A stretch of 64,000 nt of DNA from SHZI01 sp963698405 (lineage in GTDB: Bacteria > Pseudomonadota > Gammaproteobacteria > Steroidobacterales > GCA-2729495). Position 1 is the first letter of the stretch; each line of letters starts with the position of its first letter. The stretch is taken from NCBI GenBank assembly GCA_963698405.1, contig CAVOQT010000002.1, forward strand, positions 186,001 to 250,000, in the 5' to 3' direction. This document shows, piece by piece, positions 25,428-34,412 of the stretch. The position numbers and the translations under genes are program-made. The notes under the pieces are model-generated. The model was not told where the DNA came from and searched no databases. It saw only the letters and a program-made list of their open reading frames with translations.

Positions 25428-26273
25428 ATGAAACACTTCCGCTCTGTTCTGCTCGTCGCCCTGCTGGGCTTGCTTGCCGCCTGCGGCAAGGCACCGGAAA
25501 AACAGGTATCGGCAGCTGCCGCAATTCCTGCAGAGGAAAGCGTTACACCGATTGCAGCACCTGCGACTGAACCGGCAACTGAAGTGTCCCCGACCGCGGA
25601 AGCAGTCGCCGGATCGGTCGATGAAACGGTAGAGGCTGCTGCACAGTCACCGCTGCCGCCCAGGGATATCGTCCTGCCGGCGAGCAAGCCGGCATCTGCC
25701 CAGCAGACCAACTGGCAGTACAAAGAAGGCGATTACTACTCCACCCTGACTTCAGCGCAGGGCAGCAGCAGCGCCGCCGGCAAGATCGAAGTGACCGAAG
25801 TGTTCTGGTATGGCTGCGGGCACTGCTACAACCTGGAGCCGGTGATTGCCGACTGGGAGAGCAGGCTGCCTGCCGACGTCAGCCTGGTACGCCTCCCGGT
25901 CATGTGGAACCCGACCAACGAAATTCACGCACGAGTGTTTTATACGGCCGAGGCGCTTGGCAAGCGGGCACAGATTTCCCCGGCGATGTTCAAGGCCATT
26001 CATATCGACAACAAGCCGATGACCGAAGAGCCGGCCATCCAGCAGATGTTCGAGTCGTTCGGAGTATCCGCCGACACATTCAACAAGACCTTCCGTTCCT
26101 TTGCGGTAGAAAGCCAGTTGCGCCGCGCCAGGGATCTGACCGCCAAATATCGCGTAAAGGGCGTACCCCTGCTGGTCGTCAACGGCAAGTACCTGACCGA
26201 CGGGCCGCAAATCAAGAGTCATGACGACCTGTTGGCCGTGGCCGAAGAACTGGTACAGCGCGAACGCCCCTGA
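25428..26273 (+). CDS. dsbA: DsbA-family thiol:disulfide oxidoreductase, lipoprotein form
   Basis: Introduces disulfides into exported proteins. It is 281 residues. The N-terminus is a lipoprotein signal with lipobox LAAC (C19). A long Pro/Ala/Glu/Thr linker (about 20-95) follows, so the enzyme is probably tethered to a membrane. The thioredoxin active site is CGHC (130-133) in FWYGCGHCYNLEP. The cis-proline loop is GVPLLVVNGKY near residue 245. The linker-plus-lipid anchor is unusual next to soluble E. coli DsbA. It converges with moaE. Confidence 0.9.
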   Translation: MKHFRSVLLVALLGLLAACGKAPEKQVSAAAAIPAEESVTPIAAPATEPATEVSPTAEAVAGSVDETVEAAAQSPLPPRDIVLPASKPASAQQTNWQYKEGDYYSTLTSAQGSSSAAGKIEVTEVFWYGCGHCYNLEPVIADWESRLPADVSLVRLPVMWNPTNEIHARVFYTAEALGKRAQISPAMFKAIHIDNKPMTEEPAIQQMFESFGVSADTFNKTFRSFAVESQLRRARDLTAKYRVKGVPLLVVNGKYLTDGPQIKSHDDLLAVAEELVQRERP

Positions 26274-26292
26274 GCCTTGCGCTCAAGCCTGA

Positions 26293-26751
26293 CTACTTCT
26301 GCAGGGTTTCCGACACCGCTTTTGCGGCGCATGCCTCGCAGTTGACCCAGCCGGAATCACCATCCGCGTAGTGCTCTTTCTTCCAGATCGGCACGCGGTG
26401 CTTCACTTCATCGATGATGTAGCGACAGGCGTCAAAGGCAGCACCCCGATGCGCTGCTGACACCCCCACCCAGACTGCCAGCTCGCCGATTTCCAGCACG
26501 CCCAGCCGGTGAATGCAGTGTGCCTTGGCAATATCAAAGCGGGCTCGCGCTTCGACAAGAATCCGCTCCCCTTCCTTGACGCCAAGCTGCTCGTAACCTT
26601 CATACTCAAGGCGCAACACGCCATCGCGCCCATCGTTGTGGTTACGCACCCAGCCTTCAAAGCTCGCATAAGCGCCGGCTACCGGATCGGCAACCAGCGC
26701 CCGGTATGACGCCAGATCAACGTGCTCGCGCTTGAATTCGAATTGACTCAT
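26293..26751 (-). CDS. moaE: Molybdopterin synthase catalytic subunit
   Basis: Large subunit of molybdopterin synthase, which inserts the dithiolene sulfurs into precursor Z. It is 152 residues, normal. Conserved strings include GAYASFEGWVRNHN, LEYEGY, HRLGVLEIGE and PIWKKEHYADG, the last holding the catalytic lysine. Its start overlaps the moaD stop (ATGA), as expected for partners of one complex. Confidence 0.95.
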   Translation of the reverse strand: MSQFEFKREHVDLASYRALVADPVAGAYASFEGWVRNHNDGRDGVLRLEYEGYEQLGVKEGERILVEARARFDIAKAHCIHRLGVLEIGELAVWVGVSAAHRGAAFDACRYIIDEVKHRVPIWKKEHYADGDSGWVNCEACAAKAVSETLQK

Positions 26752-26987
26752 CCGCCGGCTACCGGAGGAATAAACACCACAGAGTCGCCGTCGCGCAGCG
26801 CAGTGTCCCAGTCGCAGAACTCATCGTTCACGGCAACCTTCATGCGCCCCACGGCGGGGAAGGCATGGCGCTGGTCTAGCTCGGCATAGAGTTCGGCGAC
26901 TGTCTTTGCCGGCGTGCTCAGCGCCTCGTGCGCGCAGCCGACGTGCTCACGCAGGATTGCAAAGTATTCGATGCGTATCTGAACCAT
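26748..26987 (-). CDS. moaD: Molybdopterin synthase sulfur carrier subunit
   Basis: A 79-residue ubiquitin-fold protein ending in the required GG (78-79) for thiocarboxylation. The VFIPPVAGG tail is diagnostic. It overlaps moaE by 4 bp and lies 9 bp after the MocA-like gene. No other moa genes are in the window. Confidence 0.93.
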   Translation of the reverse strand: MVQIRIEYFAILREHVGCAHEALSTPAKTVAELYAELDQRHAFPAVGRMKVAVNDEFCDWDTALRDGDSVVFIPPVAGG

Positions 26988-26996
26988 GCGAGCAGT

Positions 26997-27599
26997 TTAG
27001 CCCAGGGTGCGCTCAAGACGTGCCAGCTCGGCCGGGGTGTCTGCATCCAGCGCAGCGGTGGGCATCGGTACCAGGCAGCGCTGCGCTGCGCTTTCCAGCA
27101 GCACGCGCGCACCCTGATCACCGCGCAGCAGGGCGAGCTGCGGCCAGACCGCGCGGGGAAAGATGGCGGGCGGTGCCGGATGACCGTCGAATTCTGCCGC
27201 CGCCATCAGGCCGGGCACGGCGCTCCACGCCGCAACTAGCCGGCTCAGTTCTTCTGCGCTTACTGCCGGCAGATCACAGGGGATGACGAGCACCGCGTCG
27301 GCACCGGATGGCAGGGCCGCTATGCCGCACACAAGCGAGCTGGCCATACCGCTGGCCCAGTCCGGATTCGCAACCACCTGTACGCCATCCGGCGCGAGGA
27401 GTTCCCGTATCGCCTCCTCCGCCGTGCCCGCCACCACATAAACACCGGCAGCACAGCAGTCAGCGAGCAATGCGGTGGCCCGGCGCACCAGCGGCACACC
27501 GCGAAATACAGCCAGAGGCTTGGGCGTACCGAAACGCTGCGAAGCGCCGGCCGCGAGCACGAGGCCAGCGAGCTGCGGGGATTGTCGGTGCAGGGTCAT
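26997..27599 (-). CDS. mocA: MocA/MobA-like nucleotidyltransferase
   Basis: A 200-residue NTP transferase. The N-terminal nucleotide loop is GLVLAAGASQRFGTPKPL (12-29), with PCDLPAV as the metal-binding aspartate region. This matches the MocA family, which transfers CMP to molybdopterin for the cytosine dinucleotide cofactor of xanthine-oxidase-type enzymes. MobA-type GMP transfer cannot be excluded, but MocA usually carries this simpler LAAGxSxRxG loop. It lies 9 bp upstream of moaD in the same direction. Confidence 0.78.
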   Translation of the reverse strand: MTLHRQSPQLAGLVLAAGASQRFGTPKPLAVFRGVPLVRRATALLADCCAAGVYVVAGTAEEAIRELLAPDGVQVVANPDWASGMASSLVCGIAALPSGADAVLVIPCDLPAVSAEELSRLVAAWSAVPGLMAAAEFDGHPAPPAIFPRAVWPQLALLRGDQGARVLLESAAQRCLVPMPTAALDADTPAELARLERTLG

Positions 27600-27617
27600 G
27601 GTTCAGGACTACCTTGA

Positions 27618-28640
27618 TCAGGCCGGCCCGGGCTTCGTCCAGTCGTAGGGATCCCAGGCCACCGGCGCCGAACTGAAAGCATGACGGAGTTCGGCAACCA
27701 CGGTGTCCACGCTCAGCGTGGATGGCGAGGCATCGCTGCGCCGCAGGCGCGGCACGATGCCGGTCATCGGCTCCTCGGCGATCCATGCCGGCGCACCGGT
27801 TTCGAGTTCATTCAGCCGCTCGACCGCGCCCTCGAGCCGGACCCGCAGCGGCACCCGGCGCGAGACGATCTGCAGCCAGCTCTCGTAACGATATTCAAAC
27901 TCATAGTGCTGTCCCTGCACACGCAGCAGGCGCGTGCAGCGGGTCGCGCTGTTCACTGCGAAGGGATGCACCGCTGCCAGCTCGTCCTCCAGATAACGGC
28001 GCACCGGACGCGGCTCCAGCTGTGGCGGGATATGCACGATCGCGAGATCGATGTCCGCCAGCTCGTCGATCGTCACGCTGCCGTCGGCGAGCAGCGCTTC
28101 ACTGTCGGCCAGATGCTTGTCCTGTGTTGCCCACAGGGCACCAAAACGCGGTGAGCCCTGCTGCAGGTCGCGCACGATCTCCGGCAGCAGGGGAAGTACC
28201 GCCTGATACAGCGCCACCACCCGGTCCGGTGCAGCAAAGACCGCAGCCGGCAAGGTGCTGCTCGCCGGATCAGTCAGTGCCTCGATGATGAAACACAGGC
28301 GCGCCGCATCGCGCTGCCTGACCACCCCGAAATCTCCGGCAAAGGAGGCAGCGATGAGCAGCTCGCGCATGGCCAGCGCCTGCTGCGGCTCGGTGAGCGC
28401 AAAGACGCTGAACAAGCCGTCCTCATCGAAATGATTGTTGCTGACAAAGGGCGCCGAGATTTTCGGCTCGGGCGTATCCAGCCAGGCAAACACCGTGGCA
28501 GTCGAGGTATCGCGCCGGACAGCGGCAGGCGACTGGTTGTTGGGCCAGTGCGAAAGGGTCAGCAGGCTGGCGGGCAGCGGCGCGCCGTCAACGACGATAT
28601 TGGGCTGCTCACGCGCCTCCGCGTAGGGGATGAAACGCAC
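27618..28640 (-). CDS. Uncharacterised protein in molybdopterin operon
   Basis: A 340-residue soluble protein with no signal peptide or TM segment. I do not recognise it. Features are a GAPLPASLLTLSHWPNN start, a central region rich in Leu/Ala and acidic residues, and DLAIVHIP near residue 200. It begins at GTG 28640, 10 bp after the small membrane protein gene, and ends 18 bp before the mocA-like gene, so it is very likely part of the same transcript as mocA-moaD-moaE. That suggests a link to a molybdoenzyme or its cofactor, but no chemistry can be assigned. Confidence 0.7.
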   Translation of the reverse strand: MRFIPYAEAREQPNIVVDGAPLPASLLTLSHWPNNQSPAAVRRDTSTATVFAWLDTPEPKISAPFVSNNHFDEDGLFSVFALTEPQQALAMRELLIAASFAGDFGVVRQRDAARLCFIIEALTDPASSTLPAAVFAAPDRVVALYQAVLPLLPEIVRDLQQGSPRFGALWATQDKHLADSEALLADGSVTIDELADIDLAIVHIPPQLEPRPVRRYLEDELAAVHPFAVNSATRCTRLLRVQGQHYEFEYRYESWLQIVSRRVPLRVRLEGAVERLNELETGAPAWIAEEPMTGIVPRLRRSDASPSTLSVDTVVAELRHAFSSAPVAWDPYDWTKPGPA

Positions 28641-28650
28641 GGGCGAAGTG

Positions 28651-29037
28651 TCAGCGGGCGCGCGCGATCCGGCAGCCGACCCACGCGACGATGCTGAGCA
28701 ATACGACAGCCATCAACAGGTATTGGGGTCCGGCAATGTATTCAGCGCCCGGCGCCACGGGATCCGGTACAAATGCGCGCCAGAGATACCAGACTGCGCC
28801 AAGTACAGCCGGAATCAGCGTCGGCCACAGCGCGATACCCTGACCTTTGCCGGCTCGGGTGGCGCCGCGCAATAACAGCCACGACACCAGACCGCTGATC
28901 AGCATCGGGACGAGATTCAGTGCAAACACCGTAAGCAGCGTATCGCTGCGTGCACCGAACACGATCAGTGCCGCCAGTGATGCGGTCACGGGCAGCATCA
29001 GCATGCCCGCCAGATTCATCCTGCCGTATCCCGTCAT
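28651..29037 (-). CDS. Small integral membrane protein
   Basis: A 128-residue protein with four predicted TM helices (about 10-28, 35-58, 70-90 and 104-122) and a short basic C-terminus. No family recognised. It opens the probable five-gene unit leading to moaE. ATG 29037 and ATG 29019 are both possible starts. Confidence 0.6.
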   Translation of the reverse strand: MTGYGRMNLAGMLMLPVTASLAALIVFGARSDTLLTVFALNLVPMLISGLVSWLLLRGATRAGKGQGIALWPTLIPAVLGAVWYLWRAFVPDPVAPGAEYIAGPQYLLMAVVLLSIVAWVGCRIARAR

Positions 29038-29143
29038 CAGCCTGTGTTCCCTTGGGAAGAGCGTCTAAGGTACCTGCTGCCGTGATCCTGAGCCAGACAA
29101 GCACGCCAGCTACCTGCGCTCCGGTCCACTCTTCGGCGCGCCA

Positions 29144-29533
29144 TCATCCGTCCACCACGCGAAAGTGCTCCGCATCCACCGGCCAGCCGCCAGCAAAGCA
29201 GAAGGCCTCAAGACTTGCCAGCCGGCCATCGCGCAACTGCAGGACGAACTCGGCGGACTCCGATAGCTGCGGATGCTCGGCCAGCGCCGGGCGCAACCGT
29301 GGCACTACGTTTGGTGCAAGCGCCGGCACCTCATCGGGCACCATGAGCCGCGCCATGAAACCAACTCCACTGTGGGTACGCGAAACGATACTGGCCTGTG
29401 CCAGTTGTGCGCGCAACAGGGCAAAAGCCTCGCCCTCGCCTCGCAGCAGCGCCGTCAGAACGCTGCGCTCCAGGGCTGACAGCGGCCCCGGGCCGTCCGT
29501 GGTTCCAGGGCGTGGTGGAGACGATGCATGCAT
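29144..29533 (-). CDS. Hypothetical protein
   Basis: A 129-residue protein without signal or TM segments. An LSALERSVLTALLRGE start, VSRTHSGVGFMARLMVPDE in the middle and a hydrophobic strand/acidic end (LEAFCFAGGWPVD) suggest a small alpha/beta fold. No family recognised. Codon use matches the neighbours and no better frame covers this stretch. It lies 106 bp upstream of the small membrane protein and 41 bp after the AhpD-like gene. Confidence 0.5.
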   Translation of the reverse strand: MHASSPPRPGTTDGPGPLSALERSVLTALLRGEGEAFALLRAQLAQASIVSRTHSGVGFMARLMVPDEVPALAPNVVPRLRPALAEHPQLSESAEFVLQLRDGRLASLEAFCFAGGWPVDAEHFRVVDG

Positions 29534-29574
29534 GGTGAATATCCGGCTCGGGCAGCGGCTGTCAGTCTAGCCGA

Positions 29575-30153
29575 TCAGGACGCATCGACCTCGCGCGGCC
29601 CGGGAGTATCGGCCGGCACACGGCAGAAACCCTGCGGCGGCACATCCAGCGCGCTATTGAACTTGCTCGAGAGGTTCTGGAATGCGATCAGCGCCGTCAG
29701 CTCGATGACGGCGTCGTCCGTGTAGTGCCGGCGCAGCTCAGCCATCAGTTCATCAGTCACGCCGCGCCCGGTGATCGTCATGGCTTCCGTATAGTCGAGG
29801 GCCGCGCACTCGGGCATGGAAAACAGGCTGCTCGCTCGCCATTCCGCCAGTGCCTCGACCTTGGCCATCGAACCGGCCCGCCGGGCCAGCGTCGCCGAGT
29901 TGATGTCCACGCAGAACCGGCACCAGTTGAGCTGCGAGACACGCACGGTCAGCAGCGAACGCAGCACCGGATCGAGCAGCGAGCGCCGCGCATCAAGTGC
30001 GCCGTAGAGCATGGCCACGGCCATGAACAGGCGCGGCACGCGGCCCCACAGCAAACCGGGCAGCAGCACCTCGCCATAACGGCGTTTCTGGCTCCAGAAA
30101 AACGGTTTGAGATACCAGGGATAGCTGGCGGCTGGTCTTGCCTGAATGCGCAT
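29575..30153 (-). CDS. Carboxymuconolactone decarboxylase-family (AhpD-like) protein
   Basis: A 192-residue protein with the AhpD-type redox motif C78-x-x-C81 in WCRFCVDINS, followed by a conserved helix and EWRASSLFS...ALDYTEAMT. Such proteins act as alkylhydroperoxidase-like or thiol-disulfide reductants. The gene stands alone on the minus strand. The 126 bp between it and the plus-strand small gene hold no other frame I would support. Confidence 0.8.
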   Translation of the reverse strand: MRIQARPAASYPWYLKPFFWSQKRRYGEVLLPGLLWGRVPRLFMAVAMLYGALDARRSLLDPVLRSLLTVRVSQLNWCRFCVDINSATLARRAGSMAKVEALAEWRASSLFSMPECAALDYTEAMTITGRGVTDELMAELRRHYTDDAVIELTALIAFQNLSSKFNSALDVPPQGFCRVPADTPGPREVDAS

Positions 30154-30279
30154 CGGCTCAACTCCCGGGAGGAAAGTCCTGATGGAAGATCAGTATGAAG
30201 CTTATGTACAATCTTCACCGCAGGAAGCGTTGCCGGGACTATATTCGAGTCAAATCCGGCCTGTACAAGAAGAAGAACA

Positions 30280-30489
30280 ATGGCTACTCAAGACAACTCT
30301 CCACCCAGGCGTCGCGCAACAGATTCCGATTCTGATGTGAGCTTTGCCGGCTGGGATCCCTATATCGTCGAACTCACCGGCGCTCCCCGCCAGAACACGG
30401 CGAGCGAATCAGTCGGGAATGCAGAGGATGAGATCGTCGAGGGCCGCAAGATCCAGCTCATGGCCTGGCTGCACGAGCACAATCGCTAA
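30280..30489 (+). CDS. Small hypothetical protein
   Basis: A 69-residue, polar, acidic protein with no motif recognised. AAGAAG-rich sequence about five bases before the ATG could serve as ribosome site. It ends 30 bp before the tRNA gene on the opposite strand. Moderate support only. Confidence 0.45.
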   Translation: MATQDNSPPRRRATDSDSDVSFAGWDPYIVELTGAPRQNTASESVGNAEDEIVEGRKIQLMAWLHEHNR

Positions 30490-30519
30490 GCGCTGAGTCC
30501 GGTATGGACCATTTGAAGG

Positions 30520-30596
30520 TGGCGCGCCCGAGAGGATTCGAACCTCTGACCCCTGCCTTCGGAGGGCAGTACTCTATCCAGCTGAGCTACGGGCGC
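30520..30596 (-). tRNA. tRNA-Arg (anticodon CCG)
   Basis: A 77-nt cloverleaf. The acceptor arm GCGCCCG pairs with CGGGCGC, the anticodon loop CUCCGAA gives CCG (reads CGG), the T loop is GGUUCGAAUCC, and CCA is encoded. All stems pair. No integrase or repeated tRNA 3' end is seen next to it. Confidence 0.96.
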
Positions 30597-30630
30597 GTGG
30601 CGGGGTCGCGATGATACCGCCCGGCTGCGC

Positions 30631-31437
30631 ATGTCGTCCAACCGGGTACTACGCAAGGACATGCCGGCGACAGGCCCGGAACCGGGGTTGCCGCTTGCCA
30701 GTCCGCTGATGCCCCGCCATGCTTTCCGCATGCCCACCCTTGATCTGCCCCAGGACGTTTTCCTGGATATTTTTGACGCGGCACCGCTGCGCGAGCTGAG
30801 CCCGGGCGAGGTCGTCATCAGCGCTGGCGGCCCGGCTGATCAGGTATTCAATATCCTGTCCGGTGTGCTGCGGGTCTGCCGGACCGGCACCGACGGGCGA
30901 CGCCAGGTCCTTTCCTTCCTGTTCCCGGGAAATTTCGTCGGCCTGACGGCTACCGAAACCTATTTTTTCAGTGTTGAGGCAGTCACTCCGGCCCGCATCG
31001 CCTGCTGTCCGCGTCGCTTGCTCGACGAACGGCTGGCCCGGGATCCAGTCGCCGAGCGGGCCTTTCTCAACATGATGCTGCGGGTGGTCGAGGACATCCT
31101 CGATGTGGTCTACAGCCTGGGGCAGCGCACCGCGAGTGAACGCCTGGCCGTATTTCTGCTGTACCTGCGCCACTGGCGCCGGCTGACCGAGAATCTGGCC
31201 GACGACAGCGATCCGCAGCTGGCTGAAATCGATATCCCGATGAGCCGCGAGGATATCGCTGACTTCCTTGGCCTCAAAAAGGAAACGGTCAGCCGCAGCT
31301 TCAAGGAACTCGAAACCGACCAGCTGATTCTCCGCCGCGGAACTCACCACATCAGAATCCTCAATCTGACGGCCCTGCGGGAGCTGGCCGGCATCCGGGA
31401 TTTCGCATCCCCGCGCAGAATCACCCAATCCGTATAA
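30631..31437 (+). CDS. Crp/Fnr-family transcriptional regulator
   Basis: A regulator of up to 268 residues with a cyclic-nucleotide-type sensory barrel (about 45-150, with LSPGEVVISAGGPADQVFNILSG) and a C-terminal HTH_Crp domain (FLGLKKETVSRSFKEL, about 220-235). It lacks the N-terminal FNR cysteine set, so it does not carry the usual 4Fe-4S cluster; FixK or Dnr-type signalling is possible. The downstream cytochrome c suggests a respiratory target. The start is uncertain: ATGs at 30631, 30661, 30709 and 30730 are all in frame, and family similarity only begins after the last. Confidence 0.85.
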   Translation: MSSNRVLRKDMPATGPEPGLPLASPLMPRHAFRMPTLDLPQDVFLDIFDAAPLRELSPGEVVISAGGPADQVFNILSGVLRVCRTGTDGRRQVLSFLFPGNFVGLTATETYFFSVEAVTPARIACCPRRLLDERLARDPVAERAFLNMMLRVVEDILDVVYSLGQRTASERLAVFLLYLRHWRRLTENLADDSDPQLAEIDIPMSREDIADFLGLKKETVSRSFKELETDQLILRRGTHHIRILNLTALRELAGIRDFASPRRITQSV

Positions 31438-31507
31438 ACTGTCGCACTTGCAGCGATATACTTTTGCACTTGATCCCCAGCCCAGCAACCTGACGGAGAG
31501 GCCGACC

Positions 31508-32047
31508 TTGAGCAGCCAGAACCAGAATTTCTTCAACCTCTTCATGATGGTGATCGGCGCATTAGTCGGCATTGCTGCAATTCTGATCATCACGGCACGC
31601 ATCGTCGCCGACGACACCCAGCTGGCCTGGGTACAGGAAGACCCGGCCTACGCTGCGGCAGTCGATGAGCGGATTGCACCGGTCGGTCGTGTCAGTGTGC
31701 CCGGCGAGGAACCGGCAGCCGGGCTTGCCGCTGCAGCGGGCGAGACCGCAAACGCAGCGCCGGCAGCCGAGGAACCGGCTGCGGTTGCCAAGGTGGTCGA
31801 CAGCGAGCAGATCTACAACACTGCCTGTATGGCCTGTCACAGCAGCGGCGCTGCAGGAGCACCGAAGCTGGGCGATGTGGCCGCCTGGAAAGCGCGCATC
31901 GCACAAGGCGCAGATACCCTGCACAAACATGCACTGGAAGGCTACCAGGGTGCGACCGGCTTCATGCCGCCCAAGGGCGGCCAGACCCAGCTCTCCGATG
32001 CAGAAGTGATCGGCGCAGTCGATTTCATGACTGCAAAGAGCCGCTAG
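31508..32047 (+). CDS. Membrane-anchored cytochrome c5-like protein
   Basis: A 179-residue monohaem class I cytochrome. A TM anchor covers residues 8-31, followed by an Ala/Glu-rich linker (about 60-97). The haem motif is CMACH (107-111), and a distal methionine lies in GFMPPKGG. The c5 type is suggested by IYNTACMACHSSGAAGAPKLGD. Start is TTG 31508 with GGAGAGG six bases upstream; the longer frame from 31448 lacks a ribosome site. It lies between the Crp/Fnr gene and ppk2. Confidence 0.88.
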   Translation: MSSQNQNFFNLFMMVIGALVGIAAILIITARIVADDTQLAWVQEDPAYAAAVDERIAPVGRVSVPGEEPAAGLAAAAGETANAAPAAEEPAAVAKVVDSEQIYNTACMACHSSGAAGAPKLGDVAAWKARIAQGADTLHKHALEGYQGATGFMPPKGGQTQLSDAEVIGAVDFMTAKSR

Positions 32048-32063
32048 CAAGCAGCGATACCGC

Positions 32064-32843
32064 TTGGGCGACAAACTCAAGAAAAGCGACTACGAAGACC
32101 AGCTCACCCCGCTACAGCTTGAGCTGAACAAGCTCATGCGCTGGCTGCGACATTCCGGCAAACGGATGGTCGTGCTGCTCGAAGGCCGCGACACCGCCGG
32201 CAAGGGCGGCACCATCAATGCACTGACCAGGTCCATGAATCCGCGCCAGGTGCGGATCGTCGCGCTGACTACACCCACCGAACGGGAACGCACGCAGTGG
32301 TACTTCCAGCGCTACCTGCAGCACCTGCCCGCCGCTGGTGAACTCGTGCTCTTCGACCGCAGCTGGTACAACCGGGCCGGTGTGGAAAAGGTCATGGGCT
32401 TTTGCACCAACACCGAGTACCGCCAGTTTCTTCAGCAGACGCCCGTCTTCGAGAAGATGCTGGTTGATGACGGCATCCTGCTCTACAAGTACTGGCTGGC
32501 AGTGGATCAGGAATACCAGGAAGAGCGGTTTGCCGAACGTGCTGCCGATCCGCTCAAACGCTGGAAACTGTCACCCATCGATATCGAGGCGCGCACGCGC
32601 TATGCCGATTATGGTCGTGCCCGTGATGCGATGTTCCGGGCCACGCACCGCAGACATGCCCCGTGGTTTGCCGTGGACTTCAACGATCAGCGCCGTGGCC
32701 GCCTCAACCTGATCCGTCACCTGCTCGACCATATGCCCGACAGCCGCGTGCCGGCACAGCGCATAAAACTCGCTCCACTGCGCGGCAAGCCGGGCAAAGA
32801 GCGCTACACCGGCCCGGTGCGACCGATCCGGAACCGCTACTAG
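32064..32843 (+). CDS. ppk2: Polyphosphate kinase 2
   Basis: A 259-residue PPK2 (class I size) that transfers phosphate between polyphosphate and nucleoside diphosphates. Walker A is EGRDTAGKGGT (40-50), Walker B is LVLFDRSWYNRAGVE, and the lid region includes RWKLSPID and YADYGRARDAM. The start is TTG 32064, 16 bp after the cytochrome stop, and no closer ATG preserves the N-terminus. It converges with comM. Confidence 0.93.
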   Translation: MGDKLKKSDYEDQLTPLQLELNKLMRWLRHSGKRMVVLLEGRDTAGKGGTINALTRSMNPRQVRIVALTTPTERERTQWYFQRYLQHLPAAGELVLFDRSWYNRAGVEKVMGFCTNTEYRQFLQQTPVFEKMLVDDGILLYKYWLAVDQEYQEERFAERAADPLKRWKLSPIDIEARTRYADYGRARDAMFRATHRRHAPWFAVDFNDQRRGRLNLIRHLLDHMPDSRVPAQRIKLAPLRGKPGKERYTGPVRPIRNRY

Positions 32844-32852
32844 CGGGCGCTC

Positions 32853-34388
32853 CTACCCGGCGATCAACCCGTCGGCTTTGCCTCGATCGGCGCGCAGGCT
32901 GAGCGCTTCGGCGAGATGTGCGCTGCTGATGGCATCGGTGCCGGACAGATCGGCCAGGGTACGTGCGACGCGGCGGACACTGTCCAGTGCCCGGGCGGAG
33001 AGCGCAAAGCGGGTGCCCGCTATCTCGAGCAGCGCCTGGGCATCGGGCTGCAACTGACAGTGCTCGCGCAGACCGACGGCATCCAACCGGGCATTCAATA
33101 CGCCGGCACGCGACAGCTGTATGGCAACAGCCGCCAGCACCCGGCTGCGCACGACCGCAGAACATTCGGCACCGGAAGGCGAAGCACCGCACAGCTGATC
33201 AGCGAGACCGGCCCGGCTGACGCTGACCACCAGATCGACGCGGTCGAGCAGCGGGCCGGAGACTTTCATCTGGTAGCGCCGCACCTGCTCCGGCGTGCAG
33301 CGACATGCCTCGCTCTGATCACCGGCGAAACCACAGGGACAGGGATTCATCGCAGCGACCAGCTGAAATGCGGCTGGATACTCAACCGTACGCAGTGCGC
33401 GGGCGATCGTCACCTGGCCGGTTCCCAGTGGTTCACGCAAGGCTTCGAGCACCGGGCGCGAGAACTCGGGCAGCTCATCCAGAAACAGCACGCCATGATG
33501 GGCCAGGGAAATCTCGCCAGGGCGCGGGTTGCCGCCACCGCCGACCATCGCCGCAGCTGATGCAGTGTGATGCGGAGAACGAAACGGCCGCTGCCTGAAA
33601 GTACTGATGCCGCCGGCCAGCGACTGGACGGCCGCCGACTCCAGCGCTTCCGCTTCGCTCATCTCCGGCAACAGGCCGGGCAGGCGCCGCGCGAGCATGG
33701 TCTTGCCGGTGCCGGGCGGACCGGTAAACAGCAGGTGATGCCCGCCGGCTGCCGCGACTTCGAGAGCGTGCCGCGCCTGAGCCTGGCCGCGCACGTCAGC
33801 GAGATCCTCGGCGGTACAGCTCGGACGGGACGACTCGCTCAACGGCAGCGCTACGGGACTGCGCAATTCACCGTCACCATTCAGGTAACGCACCACCTCG
33901 ACGAGTTGATCGGCGAGACCGATGCCGCCACCGCCCAGCAGGGCCGCTTCGCTTTCGCCGGCAACCGGCACGACAGCTGATCGGCCACTGCGCCGGGCCG
34001 CCATCAACGCGGGCAGCAGGCCGGGCACCCGGCGCAAGGCTCCCGACAGTGCCAACTCGCCGTGGAACTCGATGCCAGCCAGTCGCTCGCGACGTACTTG
34101 CCCGGAAGCCGCCAGAATCGCTATCGCCGTGGCCAGATCAAAGCCACTGCCGCCCTTGGGCAGATCGGCCGGCGCGAGGTTGACGGTAATCCGCCCGGCC
34201 GGGAATTCGAGACCAGACTGGCTGATCGCCGCCCGCACCCGGTCACGACTCTCACGTACCGCCGTCTCGATCAGGCCGATCATGGTGAACTGCGGCAAGC
34301 CGCCACCCACATGCGCCTCGACGATGACCTCTGGCGCCCTGAGCCCGAGTTGTGCGCGGGTCAGTGTGGTCGCGAGGCGCATCGCCAT
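32853..34388 (-). CDS. comM: ComM/YifB AAA+ ATPase (Mg-chelatase-like)
   Basis: A 511-residue AAA+ helicase that promotes branch migration during natural transformation in gammaproteobacteria. The N-terminal ChlI-like domain covers about 1-190. Walker A is GPPGTGKT (223-230), Walker B is GVLFLDELPEF, and the C-terminal Mg_chelatase_C domain contains DRVDLVVSV and LSARALDSVRRVARTLADL. A four-cysteine string CPCGF...CRC lies in the middle, as usual. It follows ubiK by 24 bp on the same strand. Confidence 0.93.
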   Translation of the reverse strand: MAMRLATTLTRAQLGLRAPEVIVEAHVGGGLPQFTMIGLIETAVRESRDRVRAAISQSGLEFPAGRITVNLAPADLPKGGSGFDLATAIAILAASGQVRRERLAGIEFHGELALSGALRRVPGLLPALMAARRSGRSAVVPVAGESEAALLGGGGIGLADQLVEVVRYLNGDGELRSPVALPLSESSRPSCTAEDLADVRGQAQARHALEVAAAGGHHLLFTGPPGTGKTMLARRLPGLLPEMSEAEALESAAVQSLAGGISTFRQRPFRSPHHTASAAAMVGGGGNPRPGEISLAHHGVLFLDELPEFSRPVLEALREPLGTGQVTIARALRTVEYPAAFQLVAAMNPCPCGFAGDQSEACRCTPEQVRRYQMKVSGPLLDRVDLVVSVSRAGLADQLCGASPSGAECSAVVRSRVLAAVAIQLSRAGVLNARLDAVGLREHCQLQPDAQALLEIAGTRFALSARALDSVRRVARTLADLSGTDAISSAHLAEALSLRADRGKADGLIAG

Positions 34389-34412
34389 GAGGCAATGACC
34401 GCAGCGGTCTGA

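Noticed and set aside
30520..30596. tRNA-Arg as an integration hotspot
   Set aside because: No integrase, no repeated tRNA 3' end and no compositional shift on either side.
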